Of a stretch of DNA of 32,533 nt, positions 1-7,294 are shown one piece after another. How positions within the stretch are numbered: position 1 is the first letter of the stretch; each line of letters begins with the position of its first letter. The translations under genes were made by a program, and so were the position numbers. Origin of the DNA: Methyloprofundus sp. (lineage in GTDB: Bacteria; Pseudomonadota; Gammaproteobacteria; Methylococcales; Methylomonadaceae); the NCBI GenBank assembly GCA_028599115.1, contig JAQRMR010000050.1, forward strand, positions 1 to 32,533, in the 5' to 3' direction. The notes beneath the pieces were generated by a model. The model searched no databases, had not been told where the DNA came from, and saw only the letters and a program-made list of their open reading frames with translations.

Positions 1-1039
1 TCAGGCTGATATTAGTCTATCCTGTAAGCGGCGCTATGTTAGTCGAGGGAGTGATGGAAAATCAAGTTCACATGAGCAGCTTATCTGGCAAGATCAAATC
101 AGCTTAAAACCAGAGCGTCATGGGCGAAAAAAAATACGAGTCAACTTCTCATTTGCTCCGCCAAGCGGCTTACCTATTTCAGAAGAGGAAAGTGGTGATT
201 ATCACTTTTGGCAACTGCATATTAAAATACCGGTTCCAGGGATTGATTATGACAGAACTTTTGAGCTACCGATGGAAGCAGCTAGTGAAGTAAGGGGCGC
301 TGTTAGCCATCATATTGCAGCACAAACATCAGAGCGAATAGAAAGTAATAACAAAGGAGAAGCATCCATACCAGACATTCAACAAACTTCCTCAGGTACT
401 GAGTTTCACTTTGGTTATGGGCGATCAAAAATAATGGCCAGTGTAATAATGTTTTTCGGCATATTTTTGGGCGTTTTTTCTTATTTATTTTTTAGTAATT
501 TTATTGATTTTCTTCCGGTTACTATGCTGTTAGTAAAAAGTTATGTTGCATTGTTTGCAGTCGGATTATTTTTGTTAGGTTTGTTTCTTGTTATAAATAG
601 TCTGACTGTTGAGGTTGGCTTAGCGGGTATTCGTAAACGACAGATAATTTTAGGTTTTAAATTAGAAGAATTTATAGCAATAGATAATATTGCTGATATT
701 TTAGTTGAACAAGGTGCATCCTCAACATCAGGTAATACGACAAAGGTGTGGTATGCGCTAAAAGCCTATACTTATGATGGCAAGAAAATAGAAATTGCAG
801 ATAGCCTAGAAGGGCAATCTTATGCGGATGAAATTAGAGGAAAAATGCTTAGTGCTTTAGGTTCGCAATGGCAAGAGGGGCTAGTCGATAGCTCTAAAAA
901 GAAAGCCAAAAGAGCACTGCCTCGCTGGGTAAAATGGTCAGGAAAGTTATTATCACATTCCTTTACGGTCGCTCTAATTTACGATTTAAGCCAATTTTTT
1001 CCTGAAGTCTCTGAAATCTTCTCGCAGATAAAATTTTGA
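1..1039 (+). CDS. membrane protein, DUF3592-like, 5' end missing
   Basis: The frame is open from base 2 to the TGA at 1037-1039, giving 345 visible residues, so the gene begins before the window. The in-frame ATG at 272 is not the natural start, because the 90 preceding residues read as ordinary protein. That upstream part (motifs such as FWQLHIKIPVPGIDYDRTF) resembles the beta-rich segment of DUF3592-type membrane proteins; this is recalled similarity only. Two hydrophobic helices follow, encoded at about 430-510 and 525-600, then a hydrophilic segment of about 110 residues rich in Lys and Glu. No catalytic motif is visible. It is probably an inner-membrane protein of unknown role. The family call is moderate and the reading frame is certain. 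Confidence 0.7.
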   Translation, partial: QADISLSCKRRYVSRGSDGKSSSHEQLIWQDQISLKPERHGRKKIRVNFSFAPPSGLPISEEESGDYHFWQLHIKIPVPGIDYDRTFELPMEAASEVRGAVSHHIAAQTSERIESNNKGEASIPDIQQTSSGTEFHFGYGRSKIMASVIMFFGIFLGVFSYLFFSNFIDFLPVTMLLVKSYVALFAVGLFLLGLFLVINSLTVEVGLAGIRKRQIILGFKLEEFIAIDNIADILVEQGASSTSGNTTKVWYALKAYTYDGKKIEIADSLEGQSYADEIRGKMLSALGSQWQEGLVDSSKKKAKRALPRWVKWSGKLLSHSFTVALIYDLSQFFPEVSEIFSQIKF

Positions 1040-1059
1040 TCAGTTTCGTCATTGTTATT

Positions 1060-1329
1060 GGCTATGTCACCCTTAAGTGTGGAAAAATAAGCCTGCTTGA
1101 AAGGATATATTCATATACCATGTAGCCGGTATGTAGGCACGGTGTAATGGTCTAATAATTCTGGGAGGGATTACGGGTTATTGCCTTACAAAATACCAAA
1201 AAATAAATTCAAGGTAAGTTTTACCTCTAGGTTGTGTGTATAAATCCCCCGTATTACGCAAGCTTCATACGGGCTACAGCAATATGATTGTATTTGCAGG
1301 TATTTTCAATACCTAACGGTGACATAGCC
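1060..1329. mobile_element. MITE-like element with terminal inverted repeats
   Basis: The 12-mer GGCTATGTCACC at 1060-1071 is repeated exactly as its reverse complement at 1318-1329. The similarity continues inward, with 19 of 23 positions pairing, and stops sharply at the outer GGC. The 270 bp between hold no credible ORF but do hold further hairpins, such as the arms at 1248-1254 and 1267-1273. No clear target-site duplication is visible in the flanks. The structure fits a non-autonomous miniature element or an insertion-sequence relic. It fills most of the gene-free stretch between the upstream membrane protein and the small gene at 1337. I cannot name the parent IS family. Confidence 0.5.
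1248..1277 (-). repeat. REP-like palindrome with 5' GTAG
   Basis: On the minus strand this reads GTAG followed by a stem of seven bases (CCCGTAT at 1267-1273 pairing with ATACGGG at 1248-1254) and a 12-base loop. A tetranucleotide GTAG directly before a short imperfect palindrome is the known layout of REP sequences moved by RAYT transposases. It lies inside the MITE-like element. Similar GTAG palindromes occur at 27212-27282, 30819-31091 and 32467-32497. Confidence 0.5.
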
Positions 1330-1336
1330 TTTTTAT

Positions 1337-1501
1337 CTAACGATACTGGCGGCGAGTATTATTATATTTAGCAGAAAAATGAGTACGAAGTTTTTCTAAA
1401 AAGATCATGAATACAATGATACCGCCCACATAAGAAAAGCTATTTTTAAAGAAAATAAAAATAGGCTCACAATTCGCGATAAGTTCTAATAAAATGTTCA
1501 T
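1337..1501 (-). CDS. small membrane protein, 54 aa
   Basis: The ATG at 1501-1499 is preceded by GAGGAAATCACC, so a good Shine-Dalgarno (AGGA) sits about eight bases upstream. The frame runs 54 codons to a TAG at 1339-1337. The product begins MNILLELIANCEP, has a hydrophobic stretch at about residues 14-35 broken by Lys19 and Asn20, and ends in a strongly basic tail rich in Arg, Lys and Tyr. That layout fits a single-pass membrane peptide with a cytoplasmic basic end. I recognise no family. It stands alone, with the MITE-like element immediately downstream and no gene close upstream. The support is the ribosome binding site plus the hydrophobic/basic pattern; comparative data would be needed to be sure it is translated. 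Confidence 0.45.
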   Translation of the reverse strand: MNILLELIANCEPIFIFFKNSFSYVGGIIVFMIFLEKLRTHFSAKYNNTRRQYR

Positions 1502-1765
1502 GGTGATTTCCTCTTCAACTGCTTTTTAAATGTTGTGAGAGAGTTTAGGGGAATCACTCAAAGTGTTTTGTCGATTGTTTCACACTTTATATAAACTTAA
1601 TTTTTATAATTAATTCAATTGATTATGTGTGTTTGTTGGCAGAAAAATTATGATTTATTATTTGAATGTAATGGCAAACTGGTCGTGTATTTTAAAATGT
1701 ACTTAGTCAGTTACTAAAGGAATAGGGTATTCCAAAAAAATCAAGCAACAAACAAAAGTAAATTC

Positions 1766-2099
1766 TTAGCTTTTTAATTTTACTGCAGTTCCATAAGCTA
1801 AAATCTCCGAAGCATTACCCATAATAGAGCTAGTAGTAAAGCGGACATTGATAATGGCATCAGCATCACGCTGGTGTGCTTCGGCTACCATACGTTCGAT
1901 AGCAACATCACGAGCATCAGCCAACATTTCTGTATAGCCAATAATTTCACCACCCACGATACTTTTTAGGTTGGCCATAAAATCACGGCCGATATGTTTA
2001 GACTGTACGACATTGCCAGCGGTGTTTTTCAAGATAGTTTTCGCCTAAATTTTCAGTCACTGTTTTGCCCGGTATGTCATGAGTTGTGGAAAATTGCAT
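1766..2099 (-). pseudogene. YbjQ/UPF0145-family protein gene with a frameshift
   Basis: The ATG at 2099-2097 has a strong ribosome binding site (AAAGGATTAATC) two bases after the M23 peptidase stop codon. It encodes MQFSTTHDIPGKTVTENLGE, the usual YbjQ-type N-terminus. The frame then shifts at an A4 run (TTTT at 2038-2041 on the plus strand). Removing one A joins it to TILKNTAGN and the rest of the family sequence, including SIVGGEIIGYTE and the DADAIINVRF core, through to the stop at 1766. The restored protein would be about 110 residues, the normal family length. Either the gene is broken or a single base was added in sequencing. A TTG at 2032 could in principle start an 88-residue shorter product but has no supporting site. 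YbjQ-type proteins form small beta-rich oligomers of unclear role. Confidence 0.75.
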
Positions 2100-2101
2100 G
2101 A

Positions 2102-2968
2102 TTAATCCTTTGAGGGAGTATTAGGTTCTGGGGTGATTTTTTTTGCTGTGGATAATTTAGGGATAAAGAGAGAAGGGTCGACTTTGGTTTTATTCAAATA
2201 GATATTCCAATGCAAGTGAGGCCCCGTTACGCGACCTGTTTCGCCGACTTCACCAAGCTTTGTTCCTTGTTCAACGATTTGCCCCGCTTGAACTGATATT
2301 TTTGATAAATGGAAATAGCCGCTGATAAGCCCTTGACCGTGGTCTAGAAAAACAGTATTACCATTATAGTAATAACTCCCCGTATTAATAACGATACCAG
2401 GCGCTGGAGCACTAATATCAGTTCCTTTTACAGCGGCAATGTCTAAACCGCTGTGTGGGTTTTTAGCTTGTTTGTTAAAAAAACGTTTCAAGCCAAAAGG
2501 ACTGCTTAATCGGCCGATAACGGGAATTTGGAAGTTTAAGTCATCAACAGATTGTAAGCTCCAGGTATTTAATGCTTTATTGATGGCTGGGCGTTCGCTA
2601 TGAATGCGAGCAAGGTCATCAGGGTTGGGATTAACCATGCGTTTATTTTTAAGGGTGATGTATTGCGCAGGGTAGTCTTTATCGATAATGCTAAAAGGAA
2701 TCGACCATTCTTTTTTAGCTGATTTGACGGTAACCGTATGTTGACCAATTTTTGCATTAAGCGGAATCCCCACAACAGCAAACCATTGTTGGTTACTCTC
2801 TAAAACCAGTACTTTTTTCTTCTGGAAGGTGACGCTGGGAGCTGGGGAGCTAATTTCACCTAGGGCAATATTAACAATGCCGCCTGGTACGGCAAGTTGA
2901 GTCGGTAAATTTTGCGCATGGATTAAAAATGGCGCGTATAAAAATAAACTAATAAGTAATTTAATCAT
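2102..2968 (-). CDS. M23-family peptidoglycan metallopeptidase, secreted
   Basis: I start at the ATG at 2968, which overlaps the xseA stop (ATGATTAA, 8 bases) and begins a clear signal peptide, MIKLLISLFLYAPFLIHA, cut near residue 18. The frame stays open farther upstream but that part lies inside xseA. The 288-residue product has an N-terminal beta-rich domain and a C-terminal LytM/M23 domain. The zinc ligands are visible as His172 and Asp176 (HSGLD) and His253 (HLHW), with the conserved GYFHLS segment at about 217-222. All metal ligands are present, so it is likely an active endopeptidase that cuts peptide cross-links in the periplasm, not a degenerate NlpD/EnvC activator. It sits between xseA and the broken ybjQ-like gene in one operon. 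Confidence 0.88.
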   Translation of the reverse strand: MIKLLISLFLYAPFLIHAQNLPTQLAVPGGIVNIALGEISSPAPSVTFQKKKVLVLESNQQWFAVVGIPLNAKIGQHTVTVKSAKKEWSIPFSIIDKDYPAQYITLKNKRMVNPNPDDLARIHSERPAINKALNTWSLQSVDDLNFQIPVIGRLSSPFGLKRFFNKQAKNPHSGLDIAAVKGTDISAPAPGIVINTGSYYYNGNTVFLDHGQGLISGYFHLSKISVQAGQIVEQGTKLGEVGETGRVTGPHLHWNIYLNKTKVDPSLFIPKLSTAKKITPEPNTPSKD

Positions 2969-4307
2969 GAGAAGTGGATTGTATTTTGCTGGTAGCAGTG
3001 CCGTTTGCAAAGTGGGTTTTAATGGTATCGCCAATCTCTAAATCTTGGCTGGAATGAATCAAGCTAGCTTCTCTACTAGTTAACGTATAGCCACGGTCGA
3101 GAGTAGAAAGAGGGCTAATGATATTAAGTGAGGTGCTTAATAGCTGTAATTGATTTTTGTTTTTTTGTAATGTGCTGTTTATATTATTGTGTAAGCGGCT
3201 ATTAAGTAAAGTAAATTTTGCTTTTAATTGTTGTACTTTATAAGCAGGATTAAGTTGCATTAGTGCGCTTTGTTGGCTATTAAGCTGGTTTTTTGATTGT
3301 GCTAGATGATGGCGTAAACTTTGTTGTAGACGTGAGTTTAACTCAGCTAAGCGCTGAGATTTTATTTGCAGCTGTTTTCCAGGGTGCTGTTGGTTTAAAT
3401 TTTTATCTAGCCAGTCTAAATGGCGCGCACGTTCGAGTAGTTTATTTTGTATTAACTGGCTTAAGTGCTGCTGATAAGCTGCGAATTGATTTTTCCAGTG
3501 CTGTACGTCGGGTGTTATATGTTCGGCTGCCGCTGTTGGTGTTGCTGCGCGAAAATCAGCAACATAATCTGCAATAGTCGTATCTGTTTCATGACCAATT
3601 CCTGAAACAACGGGAATACGACTTTTAAAAATGGCTTTAGCAACCATTTCTTCATTAAATGCCCACAGGTCCTCTAAAGAACCACCACCACGGGCTAAAA
3701 TAATAACATCACATTCTTTTCTTTGGTTGGCTGTTATTAGTGCTTGGTTAATTTGATATTTGGCTTCAGTCCCTTGTACCATTACAGGGTAAATAATAAG
3801 GGGGATAGACGGAAAGCGGCGTTTAAGAACTGAGAGTATGTCTTGAATAGCGGCTCCCGTTGCGGATGTGATAATACCGATGGATTGCGGGATAGTAGGT
3901 AGGTCTTTTTTATGCTCAGCTGAAAAAAGACCTTTGTTGGCTAGTTTTTCTTTTAATTGCTCAAAGGATTTTTGTAATGCGCCATCGCCTGTTTCTTGAG
4001 CGTTATTAATGATTAACTGATAATCACCACGGGCTTCATATAAGCTGGTATTGGCATTGACCAGAATTTGTAAGCCATTTTCAGGCGTAAAATTTAAGCG
4101 TTGAGCTTGGCGTTTAAATAGTGCACAGCGGACTTGAGAGCGGTCATCTTTTAATGAAAAGTATAAGTGCCCAGACGCAGGGCGGCTTAAGTTAGAAATC
4201 TCTCCGATAACTTGAATATAGGAAAGCTCCTGTTCAAGTAGTGATTTAGCTTTGTTGTTGAGCTGAGAAACACTAAAAATAACGTCAGTATTAAATATTG
4301 ATGGCAT
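2961..4307 (-). CDS. xseA: exodeoxyribonuclease VII large subunit
   Basis: The 448-residue protein matches XseA in length and in domain order: an N-terminal OB-fold DNA-binding region (about 10-105, with the ISNLSRPASGHLYFSLKD segment), a catalytic domain (about 125-320, with PQSIGIITSATGAAIQD, ARGGGSLEDLWAFNE and SGIGHETDTTIADYVAD), and a long helical, coiled-coil C-terminal region that binds the XseB small subunits. Exonuclease VII degrades single-stranded DNA from both ends in the cytoplasm. The ATG at 4307 is 13 bases after the upstream PilZ gene, and the stop overlaps the M23 gene, so the three are probably co-transcribed. xseB is not in the window. Confidence 0.97.
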   Translation of the reverse strand: MPSIFNTDVIFSVSQLNNKAKSLLEQELSYIQVIGEISNLSRPASGHLYFSLKDDRSQVRCALFKRQAQRLNFTPENGLQILVNANTSLYEARGDYQLIINNAQETGDGALQKSFEQLKEKLANKGLFSAEHKKDLPTIPQSIGIITSATGAAIQDILSVLKRRFPSIPLIIYPVMVQGTEAKYQINQALITANQRKECDVIILARGGGSLEDLWAFNEEMVAKAIFKSRIPVVSGIGHETDTTIADYVADFRAATPTAAAEHITPDVQHWKNQFAAYQQHLSQLIQNKLLERARHLDWLDKNLNQQHPGKQLQIKSQRLAELNSRLQQSLRHHLAQSKNQLNSQQSALMQLNPAYKVQQLKAKFTLLNSRLHNNINSTLQKNKNQLQLLSTSLNIISPLSTLDRGYTLTSREASLIHSSQDLEIGDTIKTHFANGTATSKIQSTSHD

Positions 4308-4320
4308 GATTTAGTTGATT

Positions 4321-5058
4321 TTACTGCATTCTGCTGCGCTCTACTGAGAGTAGGTAGCGTTGAATTTGTGATTCATAAGCACTGGTTAAAGGGGCGAACT
4401 TAAGGCCAATAATTTGAACTTTTTCAGGTGCTGATACCTTTAATGGGTGCTGGTTTCTAATTTCTACATCAATAGACAGTTTAGTAACCCCAGGAAGAAT
4501 AATAGTGCAGTCTTTAATGTTTTGGATGTCAGCAAAAATATCATAGCCAAATTTATCTGGGTCGTAGATAAATGAAAACCCAGTTAGGCTGATGTCATAA
4601 ATATCAAGTACAACAGATAGGGGGAGTTCTTCAGTTGAGGCAGAGTTAATTAAGGTAAATTGGCAGCTAGGCGTATTTTGTATGGGGGCTTTAACCCGAT
4701 AAAATAAGCGGCGTTCTAACCATATAAGTTCTGAGGGGAATGCTAAAATAATTTCAGTACTTTTTCCTAGAAGAGGCTTGGAAATTTTAGCGAGTGTAAA
4801 AGAGACCTGAACCCCACCTACTTTAGCTTCAAAAAGAATATTACTAGCTTTGTATAGTTGTTGGTTAATTTTTTTATCTGAGGCAGAATCGAGGTGGAGT
4901 TGTTTCTTTTTTAAGTCAATACTAATCAGGGTGCTGATGAAAAAGGACTTTCCTTCATTAAATGAAACGGTCAGTAAGCTATTTTGTTTTAATAATAAAT
5001 TTAGTTTCCTCGTAATTTCATTGCTGTTTTTAAGTGTGAAATTATCATTATCTGACAT
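4321..5058 (-). CDS. PilZ-domain protein, YcgR-like (copy 1)
   Basis: The 245-residue protein has an N-terminal YcgR-N-like beta domain (about 15-110) and a C-terminal PilZ domain. Both c-di-GMP-binding motifs are visible: RxxxR as Arg117-Arg121 (RLFYR) and DxSxxG as Asp155-Gly160 (DISLTG). YcgR-type proteins bind c-di-GMP and slow the flagellar motor; whether this one acts on flagella or another output is unknown, since no motility gene lies nearby. It is a tandem paralogue of the next upstream gene (5098-5847), with nearly the same N-terminus and motif spacing. A run of eight C (minus strand) lies in the 39-base gap between them. The start at 5058 has only a weak ribosome binding site. Confidence 0.85.
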   Translation of the reverse strand: MSDNDNFTLKNSNEITRKLNLLLKQNSLLTVSFNEGKSFFISTLISIDLKKKQLHLDSASDKKINQQLYKASNILFEAKVGGVQVSFTLAKISKPLLGKSTEIILAFPSELIWLERRLFYRVKAPIQNTPSCQFTLINSASTEELPLSVVLDIYDISLTGFSFIYDPDKFGYDIFADIQNIKDCTIILPGVTKLSIDVEIRNQHPLKVSAPEKVQIIGLKFAPLTSAYESQIQRYLLSVERSRMQ

Positions 5059-5087
5059 AGTTTTAGGTGACGTGTTAGTAGTGCATA

Positions 5088-5095
5088 GGGGGGGG
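5088..5095. repeat. homopolymer G8/C8 tract between the PilZ paralogues
   Basis: Eight consecutive G on the plus strand (C8 in the mRNA sense) begin two bases after the stop codon of the upstream PilZ gene and about 30 bases before the ATG of the downstream one. In this AT-rich background a pure G:C run of that length is unusual, and it could slip during replication. Confidence 0.6.
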
Positions 5096-5097
5096 CA

Positions 5098-5847
5098 TTA
5101 TTGAAATTTGCTGCGCTTCTCTCGTTCTATTGATAGCATATAACGCTGCACTTGTGATTCTATTGCGCCGGAAACTTTATGGAACTTAATGCCTATAACT
5201 TGTACTTTATCGGGTTCTGAAACTTTCTTAGGGCGCTGATTTCGGATTTCTATTGTAGCGGAAAAGCGACCAATTGCGGGGAGAGTAATGGTACAGTTAG
5301 GGATATCTTTTATGTTTTCAAAGATATTAAATGTATATTGTGCCGGATCATAAGCAAATGAAGCACCCGTTAAGCTGAGGTCAAGTAAGTCAAATTTTAA
5401 ATTATAAGATAGCTCATTCTCGTCTTCATCTGTGGTATTGAGCAAAAATTTACAGCTAGGTGTATTTTGTAATGGTGTTTTAATTCGATAAAATGAACGG
5501 CGTTCAAGCCATACCAGCTCTTCAGGGAAGTCTAAAACAAAAGCTTTATTACGGCCCAGTATAGGTTTTGAAATTTTTGGTAAAGTAAATGTAACAGATA
5601 CGCCGCCAACGTTGCTTGTAAAGGTAATCGTACTAGCTTTTAACACTTGCTTGTTTAATTGCTCATCAGATGCAAAATCTAAACTCATTTTTTTCTTTTT
5701 AGTGTCAATATCAAGCAAGGTACTTAAAAAAAATGATTGGCCTTGATTAAAAGAAACTGTGATTAAGCAGTTTTGTTTTAATATTAGGTTTAATTTTCGA
5801 GTGATTTCTGCAGGATTTTTGAGTGTATAGTTCGTACTATCTGACAT
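5098..5847 (-). CDS. PilZ-domain protein, YcgR-like (copy 2)
   Basis: This 249-residue protein is the tandem paralogue of the gene at 4321-5058. It has the same N-terminal YcgR-N-like domain (MSDSTNYTLKNPAEITRKLN at the start) and a C-terminal PilZ domain. The c-di-GMP motifs are Arg117-Arg121 (RSFYR) and Asp156-Gly161 (DLSLTG). Two intact copies suggest either dosage or a split in partner or ligand affinity. It is the first gene of the minus-strand group PilZ-PilZ-xseA-M23-ybjQ-like, divergent from the SMR exporter gene, so its promoter should lie in 5848-5955. Confidence 0.85.
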   Translation of the reverse strand: MSDSTNYTLKNPAEITRKLNLILKQNCLITVSFNQGQSFFLSTLLDIDTKKKKMSLDFASDEQLNKQVLKASTITFTSNVGGVSVTFTLPKISKPILGRNKAFVLDFPEELVWLERRSFYRIKTPLQNTPSCKFLLNTTDEDENELSYNLKFDLLDLSLTGASFAYDPAQYTFNIFENIKDIPNCTITLPAIGRFSATIEIRNQRPKKVSEPDKVQVIGIKFHKVSGAIESQVQRYMLSIEREKRSKFQ

Positions 5848-5955
5848 GATTTGATTTTAAAAGGACGGTATTTAACTTCAGTATTGTAAAATAATATACT
5901 TTCTGTGTATATGCTCTAAAAATCTATTTTGGAGTCGACTTTTTTAGGAGAAAAG

Positions 5956-6276
5956 ATGGGTTGGTTGTTTTTAATGGCTGCAGGTATTGCAGAAATATTT
6001 TTTGCTCTAAGTCTTAAGTATAATGAAGGGTTTACAAAACTGATCCCCTCTATTGTGACAGCAATAACAGGTGCGGGTAGTTTTGGTTTTTTAATGATGG
6101 CAATTAAAACCTTACCTTTAGGAACGGCTTATGCGATATGGACAGGCGTTGGCGCGGCAGGAATTGCCATTGCTGGCATCTTTTTATTTAATGAATCTAT
6201 AGATATGTATCGACTCAGCTCAATATCTCTGATTATTGTAGGTGTTATTGGCCTTAAAATTTTTTCAGGCGCTTAA
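5956..6276 (+). CDS. gdx: SMR-family exporter, guanidinium (Gdx/SugE) type
   Basis: I choose the ATG at 5956 because TAGGAGAAAAG sits directly upstream; an in-frame ATG at 5929 would put that site inside the gene. The 106-residue product is the usual SMR length, with four transmembrane helices. The essential glutamate is in the first helix (AGIAEIFFALSLKY). The Gdx/SugE signatures LKYNEGFTKLIPS, LPLGTAYAIWTGVGAAG and the closing IIVGVIGLKI are clear, which separates it from EmrE-type drug exporters. The family forms antiparallel dimers in the inner membrane that swap guanidinium for protons. I looked for a guanidine riboswitch in the 108-base leader and saw no convincing one. Two bases separate it from tusB. 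Confidence 0.9.
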   Translation: MGWLFLMAAGIAEIFFALSLKYNEGFTKLIPSIVTAITGAGSFGFLMMAIKTLPLGTAYAIWTGVGAAGIAIAGIFLFNESIDMYRLSSISLIIVGVIGLKIFSGA

Positions 6277-6277
6277 G

Positions 6278-6568
6278 ATGTTATACCTTGTTTTTTCAAA
6301 AAATCATGCAGGACAGGCTCTGGAATTTGTGACTGACGGTGATGCCGTTTTGTATATGGACAGTAGTACTTTGAGCTTACTGAATCAATCTGATTTTTCT
6401 GAGAGGCTGCGTAAAATGGCAGATAACGTGAGTTTTTATGCGTTAAGTTCAGACCTTCAGTTAAGGGGCATTGCAGAGACTGAACTGTCAGAGTGTATCA
6501 GTGTTATTGATTATTCAAGGTTTGTTGAGTTGACCTTAGAGCACAGTGTTATAAAAACATGGAATTAA
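6278..6568 (+). CDS. tusB: TusB/DsrH-family sulfur-relay protein
   Basis: The ATG at 6278 follows the exporter stop by one base and gives 96 residues, the normal TusB/DsrH length. Characteristic features are the N-terminal MLYLVFSK strand, the GDAVLYMD strand, FYALSSDLQLRG, and the C-terminal DYSRFVELTLEHSVIKTW. In the family this small cytoplasmic protein is one subunit of the TusBCD or DsrEFH hexamer, which passes persulfide sulfur to TusE/DsrC. Here the other two subunit genes (tusC, tusD) are not adjacent. The stop codon overlaps the start of the next gene by ten bases, so the two are translationally coupled. Confidence 0.85.
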   Translation: MLYLVFSKNHAGQALEFVTDGDAVLYMDSSTLSLLNQSDFSERLRKMADNVSFYALSSDLQLRGIAETELSECISVIDYSRFVELTLEHSVIKTWN

Positions 6569-6882
6569 ACATAAAGGCAGCGACAACAGAGCAAGGTTTT
6601 TTACTGGATAAAGCCGAGTGGACAGAAGAAATAGCGCAGCAACTTGCTAAAATAGAAGGTATAGAACTGAGTTTAGCTCACTGGGAAATATTAAAATTTA
6701 TTCGGAAGTTTTATCAAGACTATGAATACTTGCCCAATGCTCGGGTTTTTACCAAAGCGATTAAAAATGAGTTAGGTGCAGAGAAAGGGAATAGTCGATA
6801 TTTGCTTAAGTTATTCCCAGAAGGGCCTTTAAAGTATGCTTGTAAAATCGCAGGCTTACCCAAACCACCAAGCTGTCTGTAG
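6559..6882 (+). CDS. tusE: TusE/DsrC-family sulfur carrier protein
   Basis: The 107-residue protein is full length for the family, with AHWEILKFIRKFY, EKGNSRYLLKLFPEGP and the C-terminal arm CKIAGLPKPPSCL. It carries both arm cysteines: the near-terminal Cys106 and Cys95, eleven residues earlier. E. coli TusE has only the near-terminal one, while DsrC proteins of sulfur oxidisers and sulfite reducers have both. The protein accepts sulfur from the TusBCD/DsrEFH complex, either for 2-thiouridine modification of tRNA (through MnmA) or in sulfur oxidation. No dsrAB or other dsr gene is nearby, so I keep the name tusE while noting the DsrC-type arm. It overlaps tusB by ten bases. Confidence 0.9.
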   Translation: MELNIKAATTEQGFLLDKAEWTEEIAQQLAKIEGIELSLAHWEILKFIRKFYQDYEYLPNARVFTKAIKNELGAEKGNSRYLLKLFPEGPLKYACKIAGLPKPPSCL

Positions 6883-6884
6883 TA

Positions 6885-6912
6885 AATTTAAGCAGTTAAA
6901 ACTGTTTAAATT
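6885..6912. terminator. possible convergent terminator hairpin
   Basis: AATTTAAGCAGTT (6885-6897) can pair with AACTGTTTAAATT (6900-6912), with one G-U-type mismatch, between the convergent ends of tusE and hslR. The arm overlaps the last codons of hslR. The stem is AT-rich and there is no long T tract beyond it, so its strength is uncertain. Confidence 0.35.
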
Positions 6913-7285
6913 GATGAATAAGGCGGCGCTGTTTTTTATTAGGGCGTGTGCTAGGTTCAGCATGTAAAAATTGTCGCTCTTCTCGGCGCTGAATAATATC
7001 CTGTTCGCGTTTTTCTATACTTGCTGCTGATTCTTCATAGAGCAAGGCTGCTTCACTTGCTGGCCTGCGGTGTGAATTAATGCCGAGTACGGTGATATCC
7101 CATGAAAATTGCTCTTTATGAATGAGTAAATGGCTACCAATCTTAACTTCTTTGCTGGGCTTAGTGCGCTGACCATTGAGCTGCACTTTGCCGCCAGAAA
7201 CTGCTTCAGCAGCTAATTTTCGCGTCTTAAAAAAGCGCGCAGCCCATAGCCATTTATCTAAACGTAATGAAGTTATTTTTTCCAT
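6896..7285 (-). CDS. hslR: ribosome-associated heat shock protein Hsp15 (S4 domain)
   Basis: The 129-residue protein starts with an S4 RNA-binding domain (about 6-66), with the typical RLDKWLWAARFFKTRKLAAE and GGKVQLNGQRTKPSKEVKIG segments, and ends with a basic tail rich in Arg, Lys and Gln. That layout and length match HslR, which binds free 50S subunits carrying nascent chains and helps recycle them after heat stress. The ATG at 7285 lies nine bases downstream of the rhodanese stop, so the two genes are likely co-transcribed. Confidence 0.93.
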   Translation of the reverse strand: MEKITSLRLDKWLWAARFFKTRKLAAEAVSGGKVQLNGQRTKPSKEVKIGSHLLIHKEQFSWDITVLGINSHRRPASEAALLYEESAASIEKREQDIIQRREERQFLHAEPSTRPNKKQRRLIHQFKQF

Positions 7286-7294
7286 GTGAGCGTA

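Noticed and set aside
3293-3577. 94-codon plus-strand ORF inside xseA
   Set aside because: It is a shadow of the certain xseA reading frame and has no ribosome binding site or family likeness.
5848-5955. A guanidine riboswitch before the Gdx-type exporter
   Set aside because: The leader has one GACGG but no paired ACGR hairpins (type II) and no recognisable type I or III fold; too weak to report.
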